64,000 bases of DNA from Defluviicoccus sp. bin129 (GTDB lineage: Bacteria; Pseudomonadota; Alphaproteobacteria; MPNO01), in contig MPNO01000021.1 in the NCBI GenBank assembly GCA_002239065.1, forward strand, positions 1 to 64,000, written 5' to 3'. Shown here in pieces: positions 1 through 9,242 of this stretch. Below the pieces are notes generated by a model. The model saw nothing but the letters and a program-made list of their open reading frames with translations, was not told the origin of the DNA and did no database searches. Position numbers and translations under genes: made by a program. Positions within the stretch are counted from its first letter, which is position 1. Each line of letters opens with the position of its first letter.

Positions 1-311
1 GAGGCCGGATAGACGACAGCACCACACCGCACTGACCCGACCGTCCAAAAAAACCCTTGCACCGCCGGGGGCGTCCATAGACGCCGGGGGCGTCCATAGA
101 CGGATCAAGTCCGGGGTGACAAAAGGGAGGGCGGCGACGATCTCGGCCATTGGAGCAGAGCCCGCGTCGAAAATCCAAACCGGACAGCAATGGAACAAGT
201 CCGGGCATGACGGGTGAAGCGACACGGCCCCGCCCGCCTGCTGCGTCGCCGGGCGCGGCGTGGTAGAGCAGTGCCGGGGCGGACCGCTCCGGGGCAGTAC
301 GGACCGCAGAT
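1..311. other. Gene-free left edge with short repeats
   Basis: I see no convincing gene here. The stretch contains a perfect 19-bp tandem duplication (64-101) and two degenerate copies of a dispersed element of the form GGATCAAGTCCGGGGTGAC (about 102-120 and 191-212). Elements of this type are common between genes in alphaproteobacterial chromosomes. An antisense open frame crosses this region and the first transporter gene, but its Arg/Asp/His-rich composition is typical of a GC-rich shadow frame. Confidence 0.5.
64..101. repeat. 19-bp perfect tandem duplication
   Basis: Two adjacent identical copies of a 19-bp unit (GCCGGGGGCGTCCATAGAC) occupy 64-82 and 83-101. This looks like a simple slippage duplication. 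No function is suggested. Confidence 0.85.
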
Positions 312-1211
312 TTGACCTTCGCCGGCGGCGTGGCCGCCTTCCATGGCCTTCCGGGCGCCGCGCGCGCCGCGTTCTGGCTCGTCGCGGCGGGCACGCTGTT
401 CCTGTTGATGATGGCGCTGTCGCGGCTGGTGACCGACGAGTTCGACGTGCTGCTGGTGGTGTTCTGGCGCGCCGCCTTCGGGCTGGTGGCGATGGCGCCC
501 TGGCTCGCCGGGCGCGGCATGGCGGCGATGGCGACGCGCAAGCTCGGCTTCCACGCGCTGCGCACCGCGCTCGGCTATGGCGGGCTGCTCTGCACCTTCT
601 ACGCCGTCACCATGATGCCGATCGCCGACATCACCGCGATCACCTTCATCCGCCCGGTGGTCGCGACCCTGCTCGCCATCGCTCTCCTCGGCGAGAAGTC
701 GCGCGCCCGGCGCTGGACCGCCATCGCGGTCGGCATCGTCGGCGCCACGATCATCATCCGCCCCGGCTTCGCGGAGATCAACCCCGGCGTGTTCCTGGTC
801 TTCGGGGTGGTGCTGTCGGGGGCGACGCACGCCATCCTCGCGCGCTATATCGTGCGCACCGATTCCCCCGACACCATGGCGATGTACATGGTGCTGTTCC
901 TGCTGCTGTTCTCGGCCGGGCCGGCGGCCGCGGTCTGGCAATGGCCGACCCTCGACCAGCTCCCCTATCTGGTGGCGATCGGCGTGTTCGGCACCTTCAG
1001 CCAGCGCTGTCTCGCCCGCGCCTTCCATGCCGCCGACGCCTCGGTGGTGGTCTCGTTCGACTATCTCCGCCTGCCGGTCGCGGCCGCCATCGGCTTCCTG
1101 TTCTTCGCCGAGATCCCCGACATCTGGGTATGGGCCGGGGCCGGGGTGATCTGCGTCTCGTCGATCCTGCTGGCGCGGGGCGAATCGGCGGCCGAGCGCG
1201 CCGCCCAATGA
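312..1211 (+). CDS. EamA/DMT family transporter (first of tandem pair)
   Basis: This 299-residue inner-membrane protein has about ten hydrophobic segments arranged as two EamA repeats of five helices, the normal size and layout of drug/metabolite transporters. The end of the first repeat shows the family signature with G-E-K after a hydrophobic helix, followed by a helix ending in a V-G-x-x-I-I-I-R-P-G-like stretch. The chosen start is a TTG without a clear ribosome site, so a nearby downstream GTG (330) is equally possible. Its stop overlaps the ATG of the next EamA gene (ATGA), so the two paralogues are surely co-transcribed and may form a heterodimer. The substrate cannot be read from sequence. 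Confidence 0.85.
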   Translation: MTFAGGVAAFHGLPGAARAAFWLVAAGTLFLLMMALSRLVTDEFDVLLVVFWRAAFGLVAMAPWLAGRGMAAMATRKLGFHALRTALGYGGLLCTFYAVTMMPIADITAITFIRPVVATLLAIALLGEKSRARRWTAIAVGIVGATIIIRPGFAEINPGVFLVFGVVLSGATHAILARYIVRTDSPDTMAMYMVLFLLLFSAGPAAAVWQWPTLDQLPYLVAIGVFGTFSQRCLARAFHAADASVVVSFDYLRLPVAAAIGFLFFAEIPDIWVWAGAGVICVSSILLARGESAAERAAQ

Positions 1212-2068
1212 TTCTCGAGCGCATCCGCGCCCTGCCGGGGAACGCGCAGGGCGCGGTCTGGATCCTCGTCGGATCGCTGTTCCTGTCGGCCAACGACGCG
1301 GTGGTGAAGACGCTGGGCGCCGATTTCCACCCGATCCAGATGGCCCTGTTCCGCTACACCATCGGCATGGTTCTGCTCGCCCCGTGGTTCGTGAAGGCGG
1401 GGCGCGATAGCTGGCGGACCGAGCGCCTCGGCACCCACCTCGCCCGCGCGGTGATCGCCGGAATCGGCCAGGCGGCGGTCTATTACGGGGTGATCCACCT
1501 CTACCTCGCCGACGCGACCGCGGTCGCCTTCAGCCGTCCCCTGTTCCTCACCATGCTCGCCGTGCTGATCCTCGGCGAGGTGGTCGGCTGGCAGCGCTGG
1601 GCGGCGACCGCTTTCGGATTTCTCGGCGTTCTGGTGATGGTGCGCCCGGGCGGCGCGCCGTTCGACATCGCCTGGGCGGTCGCGCTGCTGGCGGCGGTCC
1701 TGTTTGCGCTCGGCATCATCTTCATCCGCACCCTGTCGACCACCGAGCCGCCGATCCGCATCCTGTTCTACTACCACGTCTTCGGCATCGCGCTGTTCCT
1801 CGGCCCCGCCATCGCGCTGTGGCAGCCGCCCGAGCCGGGACAGCTCGCGCTGCTCGCGCTGATCGGCGCGCTGACCTGCGCCGGGATGGTCTGCTTCGTC
1901 CAGGGCTTCAGCGTCGGCGAGGCGAGCTTCGTCGGGCCGTTCGAGTATCTCAGGCTGATCTACGCCGCGCTCCTCGGCTACTACATGTTCGCCGAGATCC
2001 CCTCGCTGTGGACCGGGGTGGGCGCGCTGATGATCATCGCCAGCGCGCTCTACATCGCGCGCAAGTGA
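1208..2068 (+). CDS. EamA/DMT family transporter (second of tandem pair)
   Basis: This is a 286-residue membrane protein of the drug/metabolite transporter superfamily, with two EamA repeats. It begins at ATG within the ATGA overlap with the upstream paralogue. The first repeat ends in the usual L-G-E-V-V-G motif after a predicted helix, and the second has the pattern around F-A-E-I-P-S. The two proteins are clearly related but not recent duplicates, since their loops and N-termini differ. Export or uptake of a small metabolite is the family role; the substrate is unknown. No regulator is adjacent. Confidence 0.85.
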   Translation: MILERIRALPGNAQGAVWILVGSLFLSANDAVVKTLGADFHPIQMALFRYTIGMVLLAPWFVKAGRDSWRTERLGTHLARAVIAGIGQAAVYYGVIHLYLADATAVAFSRPLFLTMLAVLILGEVVGWQRWAATAFGFLGVLVMVRPGGAPFDIAWAVALLAAVLFALGIIFIRTLSTTEPPIRILFYYHVFGIALFLGPAIALWQPPEPGQLALLALIGALTCAGMVCFVQGFSVGEASFVGPFEYLRLIYAALLGYYMFAEIPSLWTGVGALMIIASALYIARK

Positions 2069-2100
2069 GGCCCGGCGTTCGCGCCAGCACCCGGCCGGAC

Positions 2101-3111
2101 TTACGGTGTCCGGCTATGGGCCGATCCGCGGAAGCTCACCATCCGGTCGCGATCCTCGTCCCACAGAACCAGGCGCAGGGCCCCGAGCCCCTCGCGGAAG
2201 GAGAGCGCCGGAATGTCGCAATGCGTGACCACCCGCTCGTGGCATTTCTGGAGCCGATAATTGGGCACGCGCGGGTTCAGGTGATGCACGTGATGGAACC
2301 CGATGTTCCCGGTGAACCATTGCAGGACCGCCGGCAGGCGCAGATAGGTCGCCCCCTGCATGGAGGCGGAGGTCCGGTCCCACGCATGGTGACGGGCCCA
2401 TCGCGTGCTCTCGCTGCGGTGCTGCACCGAAAACAGCCAGACGCCGATGATCGCCGCCAGAACCACCACCGGCGCCTGCACGGCGGCGACCGACCCGTAG
2501 CCCAGCGGCAGTCCGGCGCCGCCGAGGGTCGCGGCGACCGCAAGCGTGGTGAGATGCACCATGCGCCGTTCCCGCCGCCAGGATTTCGGCATGTCGAACG
2601 GCAGGCGGTAGAGCAGGGTGAACACCAGGGGCGGCAGCAGGATGTTGGCGACCAGCGGATGCCGCAGCGCGCGGTAGCGCCAGCGCCCGCCCGGAGTCAA
2701 CGCCCGGTATTCGGCGACCGTCAGGCAGGAGGAATAGATATCGACGCCGCTTTCGCGCCGGTCGAGATCGTTCCAGGCGCTGTGGTGATCGGCGTGCTGC
2801 CGACGCCAGGACGCATAGGGCGTCAACGTCAGCAGGCTGCACGCGAAGCCGACGATTTCGTTCGCCCGGCGCGCGCGGAAGAACGCCAGATGGCCGCAAT
2901 CGTGCTGAATGATGAAGATGCGCACCAGGAAGCCGGCGGCGAGCGGCGCGAGCGCGAGCGCCGCCCAGTGGGACAGGTCGGCGACGGCGTACATCGCCGC
3001 GCAGGTGGCGAAGAAACCGCCGAACGAGGTCGCGATCTGCGACAGGCTCTTGTGCAGGATGGGCGTCTGAAACCGCGCCACCTCGCGGCGCAGATGCGCT
3101 TTTCCGATCAT
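2101..3111 (-). CDS. Fatty acid desaturase (membrane di-iron)
   Basis: This is a 336-residue membrane fatty acid desaturase. The three histidine clusters that bind the di-iron centre are intact: HDCGH at residues 70-74, HADHH at 106-110 and HHVHH at 273-277. Hydrophobic helices lie before the first box and between the second and third, the usual topology. I chose the internal ATG at 3111 because GGAAAGG lies just upstream; the frame stays open for 40 further residues with a disordered, poorly coding look. It may introduce a double bond into membrane acyl chains or act on a related lipid; regiospecificity cannot be read. It lies alone, downstream of the DUF1989 gene. Confidence 0.88.
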   Translation of the reverse strand: MIGKAHLRREVARFQTPILHKSLSQIATSFGGFFATCAAMYAVADLSHWAALALAPLAAGFLVRIFIIQHDCGHLAFFRARRANEIVGFACSLLTLTPYASWRRQHADHHSAWNDLDRRESGVDIYSSCLTVAEYRALTPGGRWRYRALRHPLVANILLPPLVFTLLYRLPFDMPKSWRRERRMVHLTTLAVAATLGGAGLPLGYGSVAAVQAPVVVLAAIIGVWLFSVQHRSESTRWARHHAWDRTSASMQGATYLRLPAVLQWFTGNIGFHHVHHLNPRVPNYRLQKCHERVVTHCDIPALSFREGLGALRLVLWDEDRDRMVSFRGSAHSRTP

Positions 3112-3328
3112 GTGCGCCTTTCCGTGGTTGAATTGGCAGGGGTCCGCGGCCCGGTCGGCGGATCGCGGGCACTCCCCTCCGCGGCTATCGCTTGCGGCCA
3201 GCGGCGCTCCGTCGTCCATCCCAGTGTACAACCGCCGTCAAGCGGATGACCCGGAACCGGTCCCGGGCGGCAGCGTCGGGCTCCGCGGCGGTGCGGTCCG
3301 ACTGCCTGTGGTCGGTGGGAAATCCGGG

Positions 3329-3973
3329 TCAGCCCCCGGGAGTCCACACCACGACACGGATCGGGGTCGGGTTGTAGTCGTTGACCGGGTTGTTGATCTG
3401 TGGGCAGTTGGACAGCACCGTGAGCACGTCGCTCTCCGCCCTGAGATCGACATAGTCGCCGGGCTTCGACAGGCTCGGCCCCATGTCCATCTCGCCCTTC
3501 TCGCTCACCGGCACGTACATGAAGAAATTGATGTTGGCGACGACGTCGTCCCTGCCCATGCCGTGCCGGGAGAGCTCGGCGATAAAGTTGTCGCGGCAGT
3601 TGGGCTGGTAGGGCACGCCGTAGCGGAAGGCGTTGATCGGCGCGCTGCAGCACCCGCCGATGGTGTCGTGGAAGCCGCAGCTGTCGGCGACGATGGTGAA
3701 AAGCGGCGTGACGTCGACGCTGTAGAGCACCGTGCCGGCGGTCAGGAAGATGCCCGACGGGTTGATCTTCATGGTGTCGGCGGCGGCGTAGCGGTCGCCC
3801 GGATCGTGGGCGTTGTAGCACAGGAAATCGACCGCCTGGCGGCCTTCCAGATCGACGATGCGGAGCATCTGGCCCTTGTCGATCACCCGGCTCCACGGCG
3901 CGCGGGCGGCCACCACGGTGTCCTCGGCGACGGGACCGTCGATCGCGGATCCGGGTATGTCGGAGGCCCCCAC
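3329..3973 (-). CDS. DUF1989 / urea carboxylase-associated family protein
   Basis: This is a 214-residue protein with a GTG start. It belongs to DUF1989, the family of urea-carboxylase-associated proteins, some of which (CgdA/CgdB) are carboxyguanidine deiminase subunits in guanidine breakdown. Conserved Cys/His features are visible around C-G-F-H-D-T and G-G-C-C-S, and the N-C-R-D-N motif is present. The usual partners (urea/guanidine carboxylase, allophanate hydrolase, a second DUF1989 subunit) are not in the window. The gene starts 13 bases after the clpA stop, so it could be read through from clpSA. The family assignment is firm; a role in guanidine metabolism is only a possibility. Confidence 0.8.
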   Translation of the reverse strand: MGASDIPGSAIDGPVAEDTVVAARAPWSRVIDKGQMLRIVDLEGRQAVDFLCYNAHDPGDRYAAADTMKINPSGIFLTAGTVLYSVDVTPLFTIVADSCGFHDTIGGCCSAPINAFRYGVPYQPNCRDNFIAELSRHGMGRDDVVANINFFMYVPVSEKGEMDMGPSLSKPGDYVDLRAESDVLTVLSNCPQINNPVNDYNPTPIRVVVWTPGG

Positions 3974-3986
3974 GGCGCGCCCCCGG

Positions 3987-6317
3987 TCAGTCCACCAGCT
4001 CGGAGACCTTGTCGGGGTCCGAGCCGCTCTTCTTCGGGCGCTTGGGCTTGGCGGGGGGCGGCTCGACGAAATCGAATGTCAGGCGGTCGTCCTTGAGGTC
4101 GACCTGCACCGTGCCGCCCTTGGCGAGCCTGCCGAACAGCAGCTCGTCGGCCAGCGGCGTCTTGATGTGCTCCTGGATGCGCCGGGCGAGCGGCCTGGCG
4201 CCGTAGGTCGCGTCATAGCCGGTCCTGACCAGCCAGTCGCGGGCCGCGGGCGTCAGCTCGATGGTGACGTTGCGGTCCTGGAGCTGCGCCTCGAGCTGGA
4301 TGATGAACTTGTCGACCACCCGGGCGACGATCTCCGGCGGCAGCGAGGCGAACTGGATGGTCTTGTCGAGCCGGTTGCGGAACTCCGGCGTGAACATCCG
4401 CTTGATCGCTTCCTCGTCCTCGCCGACCCGGGCCTCGCGCTCGAAGCCGATCGCCGGCCTGGCGAGCTCGGCGGCGCCGGCATTGGTGGTCATGATCAGG
4501 ATGGCGTTGCGGAAGTCGACGCTCTTGCCGTTGTGGTCGGTGAGCTTCCCGTGATCCATGATCTGCAACAGGATGTTGAACAGATCGGGATGCGCCTTCT
4601 CGATCTCGTCGAGCAGCAGCACGGCGTGCGGGTGCTGGTCGATCTCGTCGGTCAGCAGCCCGCCCTGGTCGAAGCCGACATAGCCGGGCGGCGCGCCGAT
4701 CAGCCGCGAGACCGAATGGCGCTCCATGTATTCCGACATGTCGAAGCGGACCAGCTCGATGCCCATGGTCAGGGCGAGCTGGCGCGCGACCTCGGTCTTG
4801 CCGACGCCGGTGGGGCCGGAGAACAGGTAGCAGCCGATCGGCTTCTCGGGCTCGCGCAGCCCGGCGCGGGCGAGCTTGATCGCCGATGTCAGCGCCTCGA
4901 TGGCGTTGTCCTGCCCGAACACCACCGTCTTGAGGTCGCGCTCCAGGTTCTGCAGCGTCTCCTGGTCGTTGCGCGAGACCGATTTGGGCGGGATGCGGGC
5001 AATCTTGGCGACCACCGCCTCCACGTCCTTGACCGTGATCAGCTTCTTGCGCCGGCTCTCGGGCAACAGGTTCTGGGCGGCGCCGGTCTCGTCGATCACG
5101 TCGATCGCCTTGTCGGGCAGCTTGCGGTCGTTGATGTAGCGGGCGGCGAGCTCGACGGCGGTGCGGATCGCTTCCGCCGTGTAGCGCACCCGGTGGTGCT
5201 TCTCGTAATAGGGCTTGAGCCCGCGCAGGATCTTCACCGCGTCGTCGATCGAGGGCTCCATCACGTCGATCTTCTGGAACCGCCGCGCCAGCGCCCGGTC
5301 CTTCTCGAAATAGGAGCGGTATTCCTTGTAGGTGGTCGAGCCGATGCAGCGCAGCGTGCCGGATTGCAGCGCCGGCTTGAGCAGGTTGGAGGCGTCCATC
5401 GAGCCGCCGCTGGTCGCGCCGGCGCCGATCACGGTGTGGATCTCGTCGATGAACAGCACCGCGCCGTCATGGGCCTCGAGCTCGGCGACCACCGCCTTGA
5501 GCCGTTCCTCGAAATCGCCGCGATAGCGCGTGCCGGCGAGCAGCGCGCCCATGTCGAGCGAGAAGATCGTCGCGTCCTGCAGGACGTCCGGCACCTCCGA
5601 CTTGACGATGCGCCGCGCCAGCCCCTCGGCCAGCGCGGTCTTGCCGACGCCGGAATCGCCGACATAGAGCGGGTTGTTCTTGGTGCGGCGGCACAGCACC
5701 TGGATGGTGCGCTCGATCTCGGCCTCGCGGCCGATCAGCGGGTCGACCTTGCCCGCCGCCGCCTTCTCGTTGAGGTTGACGCAATAGGTGGCGAGGGCCT
5801 CGTTCTGGCGCTTCCCCGGCTTGTCGGGCTTGTCCTCCTCGGCCTGGCGGGTGCCCTGCACGCTGCGGCTCTCCGACCGGCCGGGCACCTTGGCGATCCC
5901 GTGCGAGATGTAGTTGACCGCGTCGAAACGCGACATGTCCTGTTCCTGCAAATAGTAGACGGCGTGCGACTCGCGCTCGGAGAACATCGCCACCAGGACA
6001 TTGGCGCCGGTCACCTCCTGGCGCCCCGAGGACTGCACGTGGATCGCGGCGCGCTGGACGACGCGCTGGAAGCTCGCCGTGGGCTTCGGGTCCTCGCCGG
6101 TGCTGACCACCAGGTTGGACAGCTCCTTGTCGAGATAGGTCGTGAGCTCCTTGCCGAGACGGTCGATCTCGACCCCGCAGGCGCGCAGCACCGCGACCGC
6201 ATCCTGGTCCTCGGTCAGCGCCATCAGCAGGTGTTCCAGCGTCGCGTATTCGTGGCTCCGCGCGCTGGCGAGCGCCAGGGCTCTGTGCAGGCTCTTCTCG
6301 AGATTACGCGACAACAT
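3987..6317 (-). CDS. clpA: ATP-dependent Clp protease ATP-binding subunit ClpA
   Basis: This is a 776-residue AAA+ unfoldase that feeds substrates to the ClpP peptidase in the cytoplasm. The Clp N-domain covers roughly residues 1-145. Nucleotide-binding domain 1 has Walker A GDSGVGKT at 220-227 and Walker B ending F-I-D-E near 289-292. Domain 2 has Walker A GPTGVGKT at 501-508 and an L-L-D-E-I-E-K-A-H Walker B. There is no long coiled-coil middle domain, which separates ClpA from ClpB/ClpC. The gene lies five bases downstream of clpS, the standard order for the N-end-rule adaptor and its unfoldase. Length and domain order are typical. Confidence 0.97.
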   Translation of the reverse strand: MLSRNLEKSLHRALALASARSHEYATLEHLLMALTEDQDAVAVLRACGVEIDRLGKELTTYLDKELSNLVVSTGEDPKPTASFQRVVQRAAIHVQSSGRQEVTGANVLVAMFSERESHAVYYLQEQDMSRFDAVNYISHGIAKVPGRSESRSVQGTRQAEEDKPDKPGKRQNEALATYCVNLNEKAAAGKVDPLIGREAEIERTIQVLCRRTKNNPLYVGDSGVGKTALAEGLARRIVKSEVPDVLQDATIFSLDMGALLAGTRYRGDFEERLKAVVAELEAHDGAVLFIDEIHTVIGAGATSGGSMDASNLLKPALQSGTLRCIGSTTYKEYRSYFEKDRALARRFQKIDVMEPSIDDAVKILRGLKPYYEKHHRVRYTAEAIRTAVELAARYINDRKLPDKAIDVIDETGAAQNLLPESRRKKLITVKDVEAVVAKIARIPPKSVSRNDQETLQNLERDLKTVVFGQDNAIEALTSAIKLARAGLREPEKPIGCYLFSGPTGVGKTEVARQLALTMGIELVRFDMSEYMERHSVSRLIGAPPGYVGFDQGGLLTDEIDQHPHAVLLLDEIEKAHPDLFNILLQIMDHGKLTDHNGKSVDFRNAILIMTTNAGAAELARPAIGFEREARVGEDEEAIKRMFTPEFRNRLDKTIQFASLPPEIVARVVDKFIIQLEAQLQDRNVTIELTPAARDWLVRTGYDATYGARPLARRIQEHIKTPLADELLFGRLAKGGTVQVDLKDDRLTFDFVEPPPAKPKRPKKSGSDPDKVSELVD

Positions 6318-6322
6318 CGGGG

Positions 6323-6688
6323 CTATGCCTTTTCAAGGGTGCATTGAAGAGGATGCTGGTGCTGGCGCGCTAGGTCCATCACCTGCGACACTTTGGTTTC
6401 CGCGATTTCGTAAGTATAGACGCCGCAAATGCCGACCCCTTTCTGGTGGACATGCATCATGATGTGGGTCGCCTCGTCATGGGTCTTGCCGAAGAACCGC
6501 TCCAGCACCATGACGACGAATTCCATCGGCGTATAGTCGTCGTTGAGCATGACGACCTTGTACATCGAGGGTTTCTTGACCCTGGCCGCGGGCTTGACCG
6601 CGACCCCGGTGCCCGGTCCCCGCTCGTCGTCCGCCCCGCCCCGTCGGCTGAGACGGAAATCCGATCTGTCGCCGGGCCGTCCGGTCAT
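6323..6688 (-). CDS. clpS: ATP-dependent Clp protease adaptor ClpS
   Basis: This 121-residue adaptor delivers N-degron substrates to ClpA. The ClpS core is unmistakable, with [13 protein letters not shown] and the following helix V-L-E-R-F-F. The H-x-x-G hydrophobic-pocket region ([10 protein letters not shown]) is present. I start at the ATG at 6688 because AGGAGGT lies about eight bases upstream; the frame continues upstream but gives an unrelated extension. A disordered N-terminal tail of about 35 residues precedes the core, as usual. It is co-transcribed with clpA from a well-matched promoter at 6709-6737. Confidence 0.96.
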   Translation of the reverse strand: MTGRPGDRSDFRLSRRGGADDERGPGTGVAVKPAARVKKPSMYKVVMLNDDYTPMEFVVMVLERFFGKTHDEATHIMMHVHQKGVGICGVYTYEIAETKVSQVMDLARQHQHPLQCTLEKA

Positions 6689-6708
6689 CCAGCGCACCTC
6701 CTGCGTCC

Positions 6709-6737
6709 ATGATATGAGAAGCGTCTGAGCGAGGCAA
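6709..6737 (-). promoter_or_regulatory. Predicted sigma-70 promoter of clpS-clpA
   Basis: Reading the minus strand, a TTGCCT box (6737-6732) and a TATCAT box (6714-6709) are separated by 17 bases, about 20 bases upstream of the clpS start. This is a good match to the housekeeping consensus. Confidence 0.55.
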
Positions 6738-6821
6738 AGCGGTTTGCGCGAGACCCCCGCGCGGCGAATTCCTCTGCTATAGATTGGCCACGCCCCCACC
6801 GGCCGCAAGGGACAGGACAGG

Positions 6822-7100
6822 ATGCTCTACGTACTCCACATGATCGACAAGCCGGGCGTGCTCGACAAGCGCATGGCCGCGCTGCCCGCGCACCGCGAGT
6901 ACCTGGAGCGGGCGCCGATCGAGGTCGTCATGTCCGGCCCGCTCCAGGCCGAAGACGGCGAGACCATCGTCGGCAGCCTCTATCTGGTGGAGGTCGGGAA
7001 GCGCGCGGACATCGACGCCTTCCTCGCCGAGGACCCGCTGGCCAATGCCGGGGTCTGGGACCGGGTCGACATCAACCGATTCCACCGCCGGGTCGGCTAA
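6822..7100 (+). CDS. YciI family protein
   Basis: This is a 92-residue protein of the YciI-like fold, a ferredoxin-like small protein related to muconolactone isomerases. The conserved H-R-E-Y-L (N-terminal part) and the D-P-L-A-N-A-G-V-W motif near residue 70 are the family hallmarks and hold the putative His-Asp pair. The biochemical role is unknown. It diverges from clpS and its stop overlaps the convergent ene-reductase stop by a few bases. Confidence 0.85.
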   Translation: MLYVLHMIDKPGVLDKRMAALPAHREYLERAPIEVVMSGPLQAEDGETIVGSLYLVEVGKRADIDAFLAEDPLANAGVWDRVDINRFHRRVG

Positions 7101-8206
7101 CCCTCCCGGAACGGGTAGTCGGTGTAGCCCTCCGCCCCGCCGCCGTAATAGGTCTTGCGCACCGGCTGGTTGAGCGGCCCGCCGCCGATCAGCCGCCTGG
7201 GCAGGTCGGGGTTGGCGAGGAACAGGGTGGCGTAGGACACGAGATCGGCCTGCCCCGCCTCCAGCACCGCCGCGCCGCGCGGGCCGTCATAGGCCGAGTT
7301 GACGATCAGGGCGCGGGCGAATTTCTCGCGCAGCGTCCGGAACAGCGGCGGACGGGCGGCGGCGAACGCGCGCGGATCGCCCGCTTGCGCGTCGCGCCCC
7401 GGCGCGTCCGATTCGACGACATGGAGCCAGGCGAGGCCGAGCGCGTCCAGCGCCGCGGCGAGCGCCGCGAAAATCGACTCGGGCGCGCTGTCCGTCATGT
7501 CGTTGAACCGCTGATAGGGCGAGATCCGGTAGCCCACCCGGTCGGCGCCCCAGATCTCCGAGACCGCTTCGGCGATTTCGACGGGAAGGCGAAGCCGGTT
7601 CCCGATCGACCCGCCATAGGCGTCGCCACGCGCGTTGGTGCCGTCGCGGACGAACTGGTCGAGCAGGTAGCCGTTGCCGCCGTGGATCTCGACCGCGTCG
7701 AACCCGGCCTCCAGGGCGTTGCGCGCGCCCTGGCGGAACTGCTCGACGATGCCCGGGATCTCGGCGGTCTCGAGCGCCCGCGGGGTCTCGAAGGGCTTCA
7801 TGCCCTCGAAGGTCATCGCCTCGCCGGCCGCCGCGATCGCCGAGGGCGCCACCGGCAGCGCCCCGCCCGGCTGGAGCGAGGAGTGGGAGATCCGCCCGAC
7901 ATGCCAGAGCTGCAACGCGATGCGCCCGCCGGCGCGGTGGACCGCGTCGGTCACCGCCCGCCAGCCGGCGACCTGTTCGGGCGAATGGATGCCGGGGGTC
8001 AGCGGGTAGCCGACCCCCTGCTCGCTCACCTGCGTCGCCTCGGTGATGACGAGCGCCGCGGAGGCGCGCTGACGGTAATACTCGGCGTTGAGCGCCTGCG
8101 GCACGTTGCCGGGCCCGGCCCGGTTGCGCGTCATCGGCGCCATGACGACCCGGTGCGGCAGCTCCAGCGGGCCGACGCGGAAGGGCCGCGCGAGAGGCCG
8201 GGTCAT
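7097..8206 (-). CDS. Alkene reductase, old yellow enzyme / NemA type
   Basis: This 369-residue FMN-dependent ene-reductase has the complete (beta/alpha)8 barrel of the OYE family. Visible motifs are V-M-A-P-M-T-R-N-R-A near the N-terminus, L-W-H-V-G-R-I-S-H, E-I-H-G-G-N-G-Y-L-L-D-Q-F, and the C-terminal phosphate-binding segment ending F-L-A-N-P-D-L-P-R-R. Members reduce activated C=C bonds in enones, maleimides or nitro compounds with NADPH. The ATG is chosen because it lies eight bases after the stop of the upstream hydrolase gene, which puts both in one operon at the edge of the catabolic cluster. The physiological substrate is unknown. Confidence 0.92.
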   Translation of the reverse strand: MTRPLARPFRVGPLELPHRVVMAPMTRNRAGPGNVPQALNAEYYRQRASAALVITEATQVSEQGVGYPLTPGIHSPEQVAGWRAVTDAVHRAGGRIALQLWHVGRISHSSLQPGGALPVAPSAIAAAGEAMTFEGMKPFETPRALETAEIPGIVEQFRQGARNALEAGFDAVEIHGGNGYLLDQFVRDGTNARGDAYGGSIGNRLRLPVEIAEAVSEIWGADRVGYRISPYQRFNDMTDSAPESIFAALAAALDALGLAWLHVVESDAPGRDAQAGDPRAFAAARPPLFRTLREKFARALIVNSAYDGPRGAAVLEAGQADLVSYATLFLANPDLPRRLIGGGPLNQPVRKTYYGGGAEGYTDYPFREG

Positions 8207-8214
8207 GGCCCGCC

Positions 8215-8997
8215 CTAGAGCAGGAAGTCCCGGAGCGCCGCGGTATAGCCCTCGGGCTGCTCGATATTGGACAGGTGGCCGGCGGGGGAAAGCTCGACAT
8301 AGTCCGCGCCCTCGACCAGCCGGGCGATGCGGCTCATCGTCGCCGCCGGGGTCGCCCCGTCCTCCTTGCCGGCGATGAACAGGGTGCGCGTCCCGATCTC
8401 GCCCAGGCGCGTCTCGAAGTCGAGCCCCTGGAGCGCGCGGGCGCAGCCGATGAAGCCGCCGGGAGGGGTGGCGGCGACCATGGCTTGCAGGTCGTCGAGG
8501 ATTGGCGTGCCCGAATCGAGGAAATGGTCGGACGACCAGCGTTCGACCGTCGGCCGGGCGAGCGCCTCCATCCCCTGCTCCTCGACGATGGCGATGCGCT
8601 CGTCCCAGGCCGCGACGAAGGGCGCCGGCGCCTCGGCGATGGCGTTGGAAATCACCATGGAGTTCAGCCGGTCCGCATGGTCGAGCGCGAGCCCCATCGC
8701 GGTCATGCCGCCGATCGAGAGCCCGACGAAATGGCTTCTTTCGATGCCGAGCGCGTCCCACAGCCCGACCACGTCGCCGACCAGCATGGAGAAGTCGTAG
8801 GCGCCGTCCGGCACGTCGCTCCCGCCATGGCCGCGCTTGTCGTAGCGCAGGATGCGGAAATCGTCGGCGAGCGCGGCGGCCTGATCGTCCCACATATGGA
8901 GGTTGGTGGCGAGCGAGTTGGAGAAGGTGAGCCAGGGCGCGCCCTCCCTGCCGGAAACCTCGCAGTTCAACCCCACCCCGTTCGCCGTCACCTTCAT
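8215..8997 (-). CDS. Alpha/beta hydrolase, 3-oxoadipate enol-lactonase-like
   Basis: This 260-residue alpha/beta hydrolase resembles PcaD. The nucleophile elbow is G-L-S-I-G-G, the catalytic acid region follows F-I-A-G-K-E-D-G-A-T-P, and the C-terminal His lies in S-P-A-G-H-L-S-N-I-E-Q-P, a stretch typical of enol-lactonase-like members. The start at 8997 is preceded by a GGAGCGGAG-type ribosome site. It lies just upstream of the ene-reductase gene in the same operon. No other beta-ketoadipate genes are present, so PcaD function in the strict sense is doubtful; hydrolysis of a ring-cleavage product or lactone is more likely. Confidence 0.85.
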   Translation of the reverse strand: MKVTANGVGLNCEVSGREGAPWLTFSNSLATNLHMWDDQAAALADDFRILRYDKRGHGGSDVPDGAYDFSMLVGDVVGLWDALGIERSHFVGLSIGGMTAMGLALDHADRLNSMVISNAIAEAPAPFVAAWDERIAIVEEQGMEALARPTVERWSSDHFLDSGTPILDDLQAMVAATPPGGFIGCARALQGLDFETRLGEIGTRTLFIAGKEDGATPAATMSRIARLVEGADYVELSPAGHLSNIEQPEGYTAALRDFLL

Positions 8998-9186
8998 CGC
9001 CCCGCTCCGCTCCCCTGTCCGATCAGCGCGCCACAATAGGGACGACCGCACAGGGTGTCACGGGGCGGGGAGTATGGCCGCAATCGCAAGCACGGGTTGG
9101 CCGGGGTTGCTTGTCGATGGAGGGTGACAGGTCCGGCTGAAGCCCGAGCCGCCGGTATCGCGCTGTCGAAAGGCCCAGCCCTGTCA

Positions 9187-9205
9187 CCCCGGACTCGTTC
9201 CGGGG
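9187..9205. repeat. Palindromic intergenic element (CCCCGGA/TCCGGGG)
   Basis: A 7-bp perfect stem with a 5-base loop lies inside a TGTCACCCCGGACTCG-type sequence, a family of dispersed palindromes also seen near 102-120, 191-212 and 44293-44323. It sits 38 bases past the stop of the ribbon-helix-helix gene and may also damp transcription there. There is no T-tract, so I do not call it a terminator. Confidence 0.6.
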
Positions 9206-9242
9206 CGATGCAGGGAGCGTGCGGAAACGGCCGGAGCGTCGT

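Noticed and set aside
105-1208. A 367-codon minus-strand frame opposite the first EamA gene
   Set aside because: Highly charged, low-complexity composition and no domain; the plus-strand transporter has clear helices and motifs.
3858-6347. A long 829-codon open frame on the plus strand opposite clpA
   Set aside because: It is rich in Arg, Asp, Gly, His and Leu in the pattern of a GC-rich antisense shadow, has no domain, and lies wholly opposite a certain clpA.
8215-8997. pcaD of a beta-ketoadipate pathway
   Set aside because: Sequence resembles PcaD, but no pca genes are present, so I give only a family-level call.
9187-9205. Intrinsic terminator after the RHH gene
   Set aside because: Good stem but no T-tract, and the sequence belongs to a dispersed palindrome family.
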